Below are positions 29,228 to 36,740 of a DNA stretch of 42,357 nucleotides, piece after piece. Origin of the DNA: Rhizobium terrae (GTDB lineage Bacteria; Pseudomonadota; Alphaproteobacteria; Rhizobiales; Rhizobiaceae); contig NZ_QJKM01000029.1 in NCBI RefSeq assembly GCF_003425685.1, positions 1 to 42,357 on the forward strand, in the 5' to 3' direction. Each line of letters begins with the position of its first letter. The first letter of the stretch is position 1. The notes beneath the pieces were generated by a model that saw nothing but the letters and a program-made list of their open reading frames with translations, was not told the origin of the DNA and did no database searches. Made by a program: the position numbers and the translations under genes.

Positions 29228-29836
29228 ATGCCTCCTCCCGCCCCGTGGCCGCCGGACGCTCGGCAAGGGGAAGATCATGATGGCAAGACGGCAATTCACG
29301 GGGAGCGCCCGCTAAGCCTATTGCTCCAGATAAAGCAAACCCTGTCGAGGGTGAGCGGACCTTGCGTGGTCGGAGCGCTCTTCGTGCTGTTGATAGCGAG
29401 CATCGGCGTCATGCTCGTCATATCTGACGGTCCGCTCGCAGTCTGGATGGCGGTTTGTCTTCTGCTTTATGTCCTCTTTTCAGTCCTGAACTGGGGGTCG
29501 CACACAATCATGCTGGAAACACGTAGTGGGAAGGGCACTGTCGCACAAACCGAGTCCGAGGATCGGCCACTACTACCCCCCGAGGAAGAGCACCATCCCC
29601 ATACTGCGGGTGAAGTCGGCGACCCTCTGGGAGTTTTTATTTCAAGGTTCACCCCATCTGGTATTGAGGACAGTGTTTGGTTGGAGCAACAAGTTTGGGT
29701 TGGGCAATGGTTCTTGCCGCTGGTCAGTTATGCCATGGGCGGCTGTTTTCTCGTCGGCCTTTTCGCCGTTTGGGTCGGGGGTGCCAAATTCTGGCCGGAC
29801 GGCTGGGACTGGCAATTGCCATACACAAAGTTCTAG
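29228..29836 (+). CDS. Tandem membrane-protein family, member 2, 202 aa
   Basis: First ATG after the promoter module. Two N-terminal membrane segments (about 49-70 and 77-95), a cytoplasmic or lumenal loop of about 75 residues with an acidic, His-containing part (RPLLPPEEEHHPH), and a third segment near 160-185 (SYAMGGCFLVGLFAVWVGG). The C-terminus GAKFWPDGWDWQLPYTKF carries the family signature FWPxGxDW shared with member 3. DRPLLPP resembles an acidic dileucine sorting signal (inference). AATAAA follows 66 nt after the stop. Confidence 0.6.
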   Translation: MPPPAPWPPDARQGEDHDGKTAIHGERPLSLLLQIKQTLSRVSGPCVVGALFVLLIASIGVMLVISDGPLAVWMAVCLLLYVLFSVLNWGSHTIMLETRSGKGTVAQTESEDRPLLPPEEEHHPHTAGEVGDPLGVFISRFTPSGIEDSVWLEQQVWVGQWFLPLVSYAMGGCFLVGLFAVWVGGAKFWPDGWDWQLPYTKF

Positions 29837-29901
29837 CCCTGCGGGCAGGCATTGATGCCCCGGCACACAATCCGGACACTGCCTGCCCTGGACACTTTTC
29901 A

Positions 29902-29907
29902 ATAAAC
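29902..29907 (+). terminator. AATAAA polyadenylation-like signal, member 2
   Basis: Within TTTCAATAAACC, 66 nt after the stop at 29836, followed by the conserved GCTCTCCGTGAAG block. The same arrangement follows member 3. Confidence 0.5.
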
Positions 29908-30120
29908 CAATGCCACCCAATTATCGTAACCATGTGCAAATGCTCTCCGTGAAGAAACCCGTGCTTCTCACTGTGAAGCTCAGACCGGCCATTGTCCGGC
30001 GAGAGCCCCGCGCTGCCACCACGAGGCGTTGGGCAGCAGCACCTGCCTGGCAGGCCCTCGTGCATCGCCCCGCTGAGCGTGCCCAAATGGCTGGTCCCCG
30101 CCCGCCTGAGGAAAGCTCTG

Positions 30121-30361
30121 TCCGGAAACCGGGCGACAAAGCGGGGGTGCTGAAGGCTGCAATTTCCCCTTAAAGCTGCCGCCCCCCTCAAAAAACCTGG
30201 GGCCTTTCTCGTCCCTCCTTCTCTCCAGCGCCCCGCGCCTCGACCACCCCTCCCGAAAGGCGACGCCCTGCCGTCCACCGTCTCGAAGACGACCGTTGCG
30301 ACCCGGCGCTTGCGACCGGCCGACCCGTCTTTCTCATATCCGACGATAGACCAAAGCAATA
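30121..30361 (+). promoter_or_regulatory. Array promoter module, copy 2
   Basis: AATTTCCCCTTAAAGCTGCC at 30161-30180 (TATA-like TTAAA), then TCGTCCCTCCTTCTCTCC as in copy 1. The leader to the ATG at 30362 has no ATG. The distal part 29940-30120 is also conserved across the array. Confidence 0.55.
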
Positions 30362-30814
30362 ATGGGTCAGCTTAATCGGCTTGAGGAGGGCCGGAACCCG
30401 CTATTTCCGGCTGTTCAACCAAGGGGAAGACCCCGAGCAAAAACCCTGGATAAAATCATGCTGGCAGCAGTGGTGGTTTTATATATTTCAACAGTCGTTA
30501 CACTGTGGATAAGGGATGAACCTCTTTACTTCATGATGCCTTGCGGCATCTGCATCTGCGCATGCCTCATAGCTTTCGATATATATCACCGCATCACGAG
30601 CGGGGAGCGGCAGTGGGATGAGATCTCCTCCCTTCTAGCGGTTTTGGTCATCCTCGCCTTTTTGTTCGCCTGCTTTGTCGTCCTGGACAGCGGAGCGGCC
30701 AGGTTTTGGCCACACGGTGGGGATTGGGAAGAGATTGGATGCACCAAAGCCCTGAAGGACCTTGGATATTCCTTTGAGAGATTAGACGAGATCGCCTGCC
30801 TCGCTCGACCATAG
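30362..30814 (+). CDS. Tandem membrane-protein family, member 3, 150 aa
   Basis: First ATG after the promoter module, context ATAATGGG. A short polar N-terminus (RNPLFPAVQPRGRPRAK) precedes two segments (about 33-52 and 57-75) and a third near 90-110 (LLAVLVILAFLFACFVVL). The signature GAARFWPHGGDWEE matches member 2, then an extra 25-residue tail. AATAAA follows 20 nt after the stop. Function unknown. Confidence 0.6.
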   Translation: MGQLNRLEEGRNPLFPAVQPRGRPRAKTLDKIMLAAVVVLYISTVVTLWIRDEPLYFMMPCGICICACLIAFDIYHRITSGERQWDEISSLLAVLVILAFLFACFVVLDSGAARFWPHGGDWEEIGCTKALKDLGYSFERLDEIACLARP

Positions 30815-30833
30815 CCGCCCCAGGACGTATCTC

Positions 30834-30839
30834 AATAAA
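30834..30839 (+). terminator. AATAAA polyadenylation-like signal, member 3
   Basis: TCTCAATAAACC, 20 nt after the stop at 30814, then TTCAATTGTC and GCTCTCCGTGAAG as in the other units. Confidence 0.55.
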
Positions 30840-31060
30840 CCTGGCGCTGTTCAATTGTCGCAGCAACGTGCCAGTGCTCTCCGTGAAGATGTCCGCCGCG
30901 CCCGGTGGCCAGGCTCGATAATCGGCCATTGTCGGCGAGAGCCCCGCGCTGCCACCACGAGGCGCTGGGCCGCAGCACCTGTCCTGCGCAGCCCCAGGCA
31001 ATGCGCAATTGCGCCCCGCCCAAATGACTGGTTCGCGCACCCCCAGGAAAGCCTTGTCGG

Positions 31061-31357
31061 TAAACAGGGCAGCAAAGCGGGGGCCCTGGCGAGGCCAATT
31101 TCCCCTAAAAGCTGCCGCCCCCTCAAAAATCTTGTGGCCTTTCTCGTCCCTCCTTCTCTCCCGCACCCACACTTTTCTCGACACCCCTTCCCGAAATCCG
31201 ACAGCCGCACCGTCTCCCTCGGCAGCGACGACCCTTGAGTGCGATGAAACGGGACAGCCAGACAGCACCGTTCGGCATTTGCGATACGGCGTAATTTTTC
31301 GATCGACCATAGTCCCGCGTCCGCCGTCTCCGCGCTCGACCACAGGTCAGGGGAATA
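31061..31357 (+). promoter_or_regulatory. Array promoter module, copy 3
   Basis: AATTTCCCCTAAAAGCTGCC at 31098-31117 replaces the TTAAA core with CTAAAA; TCGTCCCTCCTTCTCTCC follows. Unlike the other copies it has an ATG in the leader at 31241; a GTAATT donor in that short frame could splice to CAG at 31350 and join the main frame (exon MKRDSQTAPFGICDTA), which is unproven. Confidence 0.45.
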
Positions 31358-31852
31358 ATGGCTGTCGACGATCACGAAGACGGTGTCCCGTTGCTGCCGG
31401 GCGACGAACCTAGGGAGGGGCCTGCCGAACAAGAAGACGGTGTGCCGTTGCTGCCGGACGACGAACCTGGGGAGGGCCCTGCCGGACAAACGAGAACCAG
31501 CGATAAGCGCGAACTGTTCAGATCGGCACTCCTCCTGTTCGCAACGAACATGCTCGCGAGGTTGGCGGAGATACCAAGCTACGTCTGGGTCTGGGTTTGG
31601 ATCACCGTGTGCATTGTCCTGATTGCCTACCATTTGCGTGTCGAAAGGGCGAAGGAGGATAGGAAGAAGAACGACGAGACGCAGGAGACGAGTGACACGG
31701 CATCGACGGCACTGTCTCAGGAATCTCCCATGTTTGGGCTCGAATTGGTTCTGTACATCCTCTTCGCCGTGTTCATCGAGTGTTGCTCCGTGTTCATTGA
31801 AAACACATTTTTCCGCAGGACGGGGAGTGGAAACAACGTGGATGTCAGGTGA
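31358..31852 (+). CDS. Tandem membrane-protein family, member 4, with internal N-terminal repeat, 164 aa
   Basis: Context ATAATGGC. The N-terminus contains two near-identical 19-residue repeats (EDGVPLLPGDEPREGPAEQ and EDGVPLLPDDEPGEGPAGQ), each with an acidic dileucine-like VPLLP. A membrane segment at about 60-90 (YVWVWVWITVCIVLIAYHL) is followed by a charged loop and a second segment near 130-150 (LVLYILFAVFIECCSVFI). The C-terminal FWP signature is lost (FFRRTGSGNN). The most diverged array member. Confidence 0.55.
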   Translation: MAVDDHEDGVPLLPGDEPREGPAEQEDGVPLLPDDEPGEGPAGQTRTSDKRELFRSALLLFATNMLARLAEIPSYVWVWVWITVCIVLIAYHLRVERAKEDRKKNDETQETSDTASTALSQESPMFGLELVLYILFAVFIECCSVFIENTFFRRTGSGNNVDVR

Positions 31853-32100
31853 GCGCAGCCGCCCCTCGACGCCTGTCAACAAACAGGCTGTTCAATTGTC
31901 ATGACGTCAAGGAAATCCTGTCCGTGACGGAGCCGGTCGCGCCCGGTGGTCGGGCTCACGCATGGGTCATTTTCGGTGAGGGACGACGATGCCGCCGCCA
32001 TGGGATCGACCGAGGGATCTACGCCATGCAGCCCCTGTCCATTGCCCATCAAACCCGCCCTTATGACTGATCCGCGCGCGCCCGGGAACGGGCCGTCAAA

Positions 32101-32498
32101 AACGGGCGACAAACCGGGGAAGGTGAGACCCGATCTCCTTAAAGCTGCCGCCTCTTCCCAAAAAACCGTAGAGCCTTTGTTCCTCATTCCCTCTCACATC
32201 CGCAGATTTCAGCTTCCCGCTCGCTTTTTCTCGACCGCCGGTCCTCGAAATTCAGCCACCGTCACACCGTCACATCGTCCCTCGGGTAGCGACGACCGCC
32301 CCGGCGCCAGGAGCGCCCGATTTCCAACAGGCAGACCACACTGCCCCTCGACGCACAGGCTGCGCGCGTCCTGCATCGCCGGATTGTCATCAGCCGCGCC
32401 GACCGCTTGACGTCACAGGTCCGACGTCCTCTCTGCCGGAATCCGAGATCCCGGCCCCCGGCACGCCATCGCCTTCACGCCCGCTACAGGCCGGCCAG
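32101..32498 (+). promoter_or_regulatory. Array promoter module, copy 4
   Basis: TCTCCTTAAAGCTGCC with core at 32138-32144, then GTTCCTCATTCCCTCTC. The 350-nt leader to 32499 contains no ATG, which is unlikely by chance in sequence of this composition. Confidence 0.5.
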
Positions 32499-32957
32499 AT
32501 GTCAGGTTGGAGCGAAGGCGGGAAAGCGGAATGTGGCGGGCTGCTCGGACCCAGAAGGCGCCGGCCTGGTCCTTCTCAATGGGCGAGGAGGTTAGTGGCG
32601 GCAGTGGGCCAGCCTTTTGTGGTTCTGCTTCTCCTGTGGGTTTGGCTATTGGGGACGGGGCTTGTGCTCCCGCCGCATAGGCGTCTGTTCATGGTTTGGT
32701 TGGGTATGTGCTTCGTCACAACCCTGTTGCTGGTAATCTGCTATTACGGCGCTCCCCATGTCGACAGGGAAGCCGAACACCCGGTCGAGGATATTGAGGT
32801 CTTGATTTGGCACGCTTGGTGTTTCCGGACGTTGCTGCCCCCGGTAGCTTTGGCCTGCTGCGCCATGCTGATCGTCGGTCTTGTTCTCGCGTTTTCACGA
32901 CACGCGAATTTCCCGCCCCCGGGCGCGGGGAGCGGCGACGGGTTTCAACTGGAATAG
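32499..32957 (+). CDS. Tandem membrane-protein family, member 5, 152 aa
   Basis: First ATG after a 350-nt ATG-free leader. A basic N-terminus (GPRRRRPGPSQWARR), two strong membrane segments at about 38-58 and 66-84 (FVVLLLLWVWLLGTGLVL), an acidic loop, and a third near 112-132 (VALACCAMLIVGLVLAF). It ends SRHANFPPPGAGSGDGF, a degraded form of the family C-terminus. Positive charges before the first segment suggest a cytoplasmic N-terminus. Confidence 0.55.
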   Translation: MSGWSEGGKAECGGLLGPRRRRPGPSQWARRLVAAVGQPFVVLLLLWVWLLGTGLVLPPHRRLFMVWLGMCFVTTLLLVICYYGAPHVDREAEHPVEDIEVLIWHAWCFRTLLPPVALACCAMLIVGLVLAFSRHANFPPPGAGSGDGFQLE

Positions 32958-33586
32958 ATGGATAGCCCGGGCAGCGGTGGAAAGAGGTTGCCGGTCCTGT
33001 TCCGGCGCGGTTTATTCTTGGGCGATCATAATAGACGGGTGTTTTTCAAAATTTGTCGTAGCCATGTGCTAACCTTCTCCGTGATGAAGCCGGTCGCTTC
33101 CGGTGGTAATGCCGAACAATCAATAATTCGCCGATCCGCCGGGAACTCCGCATGAACGGGCGTCCATCCGATAATTGCGGCACTTCTCCGCCCTCGCCGA
33201 CGATTGGACAGATGCTCATTGGTCCTTATTGGATTGGTCGCCGACAGGATACGGCCCGTCACAGGTTGGGGGAGTGGGGGACAGCCGGTAGCCGATAGGG
33301 GGCGAGGGAACGGCTGGGGTCGTCAAATCAGAAGCCGGCAAGGCATTTTTGAGGCTCAAATAGCCGTCCGGCTGACGCACCTGCGGTGAACGTTCCAGTT
33401 CCAGTTGAAATTCCGTCGACTTTCAAAGAAGGCAACACTTGGCCCCCCGGCAAGTGTAACTCGGTGAGCCCTGGGGTTTTTGCACTTTGAAAGGCGGCAA
33501 CGGAGGCTGAGTTTCACCGCCCGGCCTGATGGAGGGTCAGAAAAGCAGGAGGCGGCCACCCTGCAAGGCAAGGCGTCCCGGCCATG
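32958..33586. other. Array end and spacer, no gene
   Basis: The beginning repeats the array 3' block (CCATGTGCTAACCTTCTCCG) and then diverges. No sixth membrane gene follows; only short frames. Confidence 0.4.
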
Positions 33587-33593
33587 TATAAAT
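33587..33593 (+). promoter_or_regulatory. TATA box (TATAAAT)
   Basis: Perfect TATA box in ATGTATAAATACCGTGAG, 123 bp before the ATG at 33710. The leader is ATG-free with pyrimidine tracts near its end. Confidence 0.65.
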
Positions 33594-33709
33594 ACCGTGA
33601 GAACGCGCGCCTCTCCTGAACGAGGCTCCACGGGCCTACATCCTTTCCATCATCATCAAGCTATCGCTGTCCTGCACTATCCTCTTCCTCTACTCAAACT
33701 CTCTTGACG

Positions 33710-34180
33710 ATGGGTAAGCTGCGGGTCGTGCGGAAGGTGGTGACCGGCGCCACGGCTATTTATCTCACAGGCAAAGTCTGGGATATCGGCACAGATGTCT
33801 TTGGAATACTTCGGCGCTGTTTCAGCGGAGAAGAAAGCAAAAGCAGCAAAAACAGTCGCAGCAGCGACAAAGATGTCTTTGAACTACTTTGGCACCGTTT
33901 CACCGGAGAAAAACGCAAAAGCAGCAGTCGCAGCAGCAAAAACAGTCGCAGCAGCGGCAGCAGCAAATACAGTCACGGCAGCCGGAGCGACAGGCACCCC
34001 GAAAGCTACAGAGACAGTCACGGCAAAGGCGACCGCAGGCACAGAAGCAGCTCCTACCCCGACACTCCACCACGACGCGAAAGCCGCCCAGTCCATGGCG
34101 GATACCGTCGCGGCCCCCCCAAACGCACCGTAACCTACGTCCACCCGCCGCCCAGAAGACACAGCACACGCTACTACTGA
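33710..34180 (+). CDS. Ser/Arg-rich protein, 156 aa
   Basis: Context GACGATGG. The N-terminal 30 residues are moderately hydrophobic (KVVTGATAIYLTGKVWDIG). Two related segments then carry DVFGILRRCFSGEESKSSK and DVFELLWHRFTGEKRKSS, each followed by Ser/Lys/Arg runs. The C-terminal 75 residues are rich in SR/RS-type dipeptides, Arg-His-Tyr and PPRR motifs, as in eukaryotic SR-type or RNA-binding tails. GTAAGC sits directly after ATGG, and CTCACAG lies 57 nt on; removing it keeps the frame, so an optional intron is possible. AATAAA is at 34424-34429. Function unknown. Confidence 0.55.
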   Translation: MGKLRVVRKVVTGATAIYLTGKVWDIGTDVFGILRRCFSGEESKSSKNSRSSDKDVFELLWHRFTGEKRKSSSRSSKNSRSSGSSKYSHGSRSDRHPESYRDSHGKGDRRHRSSSYPDTPPRRESRPVHGGYRRGPPKRTVTYVHPPPRRHSTRYY

Positions 34181-35720
34181 AACCTCAACACTTTTCGCTC
34201 GTCTCGAGCCGGCTATGCTCAACGACCGTTTTCATCGCCCGGGCGCCCTCTCTTCTGGCGCTGCGGGCGTCGAGGGTTGCGGCGGCAACTGAAACGAGCT
34301 GTGGAGGAAGACACGGCCGCCGGCAGGGGTAGGAAGAGTGGAATTGTCGGGCCGGGCCTGGGAGGATGGGGCGTTCCGGTCTGCTTTCTTGTCTGTGTAG
34401 CCGCTGCAAACTGTTTCGGTCTGAATAAACAATCCTTCGCGCTTTACCGACAATATTCTGTTTGAGATGCATACACGAAGGCCGCGAGCCTGGCGGGGTT
34501 GCCCGCTTGCGGTGGGGCAGACAGGGGATTGTCGCACGGCCCGCGCATCCGCTCCAGCCATTTGAGCCTCAATCAATGCCGGAGCTTCAAGGCAAGGCGA
34601 GCGGCCGTTTTTCCGGGCCACCCTCAGCGAGCGTTGCGGCAGGCAGACGTGTTTTTTCCGGCCTGAACGGCCTTGGCATCGCTCATCGAGCAAAGATCGA
34701 CCTGTTGACCGAAATCTCCTCTTCCCGAACCTCTGCGCGCCTTGCGAAAGCCGGGCCATGGCCCGTCAGGGGCTGGAGGCGGTGAGGGCTTCCTCGTCAA
34801 CTCATGGGTTGCACGAGGGGTGAGATGTGCTGGCCGGTCCATGCCGCGTCACAACAACGGCCTGTCAACAGAGCCCGTGATTGCGGCCCAAATTACAATA
34901 TCGGGTATAAGTTCCCGCTGCTTGTGCTTGTCCTTAAGCGTCTCATGGCGAGTTCGGCATCGCATCTCTCGTTTGCAACGCTCCGGCTCCTCTCCTGATC
35001 GTCCTTCGTCTTCGTCGCCACTTCGCCGCCACCATGCCCTCTGAGATGTGCCCCTCGCTGCCCCTCGTTGCCTAAATTGGCGCACAAGCTGAAAGGAAGT
35101 GGTGCTCGTGTTCCTGCCGTTATGGTGGGATCGGGGGTGTTCGCCGCTTCCAGGGTCGGAGCTTCAGACGCCCACATCATGTCCGGAACGAACATCGGGG
35201 GCACCGGCAAGAAGGGCAAAAAATGAACGCCAACACCTAACACCCTCTCCTCCTGAACGACCTGCCCGCATCGACGATCGATGCCACGACGCTCCCTCAC
35301 GCACACGTATCTCCTTGGCTCAGTCTCCTTGTCCCAGTCTCGTTGTCTCGTTGTCTCCTTGTCTCAGTCTCCTTGTCTCCTTGCGCCCGGCCCGGCTCAC
35401 GGCCTTCCACTCCTTCGACTTCGGCACGCACACGAACCCATTCCTGTCTTTCCGCAAGCCTTCACGACGCCCTCGCCTCCGACGCCCCTCGAACGATCTC
35501 GCCTCTACGGCCATACGGGTTGAGAAGAGTTATGGCGGATGGATATCATTCCGTTGGGAAGGAAAAATAATCGGGTGGCGGTCACATGGTCATTTGTTCA
35601 TAGTCTATCGGCATGGTCTCGCTCTCCAGCAATCGAGAACAATATCCTTTCTTTATGGAAATTAAAATGAATTGTGCAGTGCATCAGTATTCTTGATCGT
35701 GATTGGGAGCCTCGCAATTG
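34181..35720. other. Intergenic 1.5 kb, AATAAA at 34424
   Basis: CTGAATAAACAATCC at 34421-34435 may be the polyadenylation signal of the gene ending at 34180. The rest holds only overlapping shadow frames, a CTTGTCTC-type simple run at 35320-35380, and AT-richer DNA near 35650. Confidence 0.35.
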
Positions 35721-36740
35721 CCATTCCTCACTAATCTTCAGTGATCCTCACTGATCCTCGCTAATCTTCGGTGGTCCTCAGTAATCCTCACTAGTCCTCA
35801 GTGATCCTCAATCGCCCCGCCGGACATGGGGACGGCACTGGAAATCTCAGCAACCGTCGCCCCTCACTGCTCTGCACTGTTCCTCACTGATCCTCGCTAA
35901 TCTTCGGTGGTCCTCAGTGGTCCTCAGTAATCCTCACTAGTCCTCAGTGATCCTCAATCGCCCCGCCGGACATGGGGACGGCACTGGAAATCCCAGCAAC
36001 CGTCGCCCCTCACCGCTCTGCACTGTTCCTCACTGATCCTCGCTAATCTTCGGTGGTCCTCAGTGATCCTCAGTGATCCTCACTAGTCCTCAGTGATCCT
36101 CAATCACCCCGCCGGACACGGGGACGGCACTGGAAACCTTAGCACCCGTCGCCCCTCACTGCCCCTCACCCCTCTGCACTGTTCCTCACTGATCCTCGCT
36201 AATCTTCGGTGGTCCTCAGTGGTCCTCAGTAATCCTCACTAGTCCTCAGTGATCCTCAATCGCCCCGCCGGACATGGGGACGGCACTGGAAATTTCAGCA
36301 ACCGTCGCCCCTCACTGCCCCTCACCGCTCTGCACTGTTCCTCACTGATCCTCACTAATCTTCTGTGGTCCTCAGTGATCCTCACTAGTCCTCAGTGATC
36401 CTCAATCGCCCCGCAGGACATGGGGACGGCACTGGAAATCCCAGCAACCGTCGCCCCTCACCGCTCTGCACTGTTCCTCACTGATCCTCACTAATCTTCG
36501 GTGGTCCTCAGTGGTCCTCAGTGATCCTCAGTGATCCTCACTAGTCCTCAGAGGTCCTCAATCGCCCCGCCGGACATGGGGACGGCACTGGAAACCTCAG
36601 CAATTGCCATTCCTCAGTGGTCTTCACTGATCCTCACTAATCTTCAGTGGTCCTCAATCGCCCCGCCGGACACGGGGACGGCACTGGAAACCTCAGCAAC
36701 TGCCATTCCTCACTAGTCCTCGCTAATCCTCACTATTTAT
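35721..36740. repeat. Tandem array, seven units of 146/156/96 bp
   Basis: The core ending CGGACATGGGGACGGCACTG recurs with starts at 35821, 35967, 36113, 36269, 36415, 36571 and 36667. Between cores run 10-bp sub-repeats of the type TCCTCAGTGA, TCCTCACTAA and TCCTCAGTGG. The array runs through the stop codon of the gene at 36723-39017. Confidence 0.9.

Noticed and set aside
35721..36740. CRISPR array or plasmid iterons
   Set aside because: Units are 146-156 bp without unique spacers, and there are no cas or replication genes nearby.
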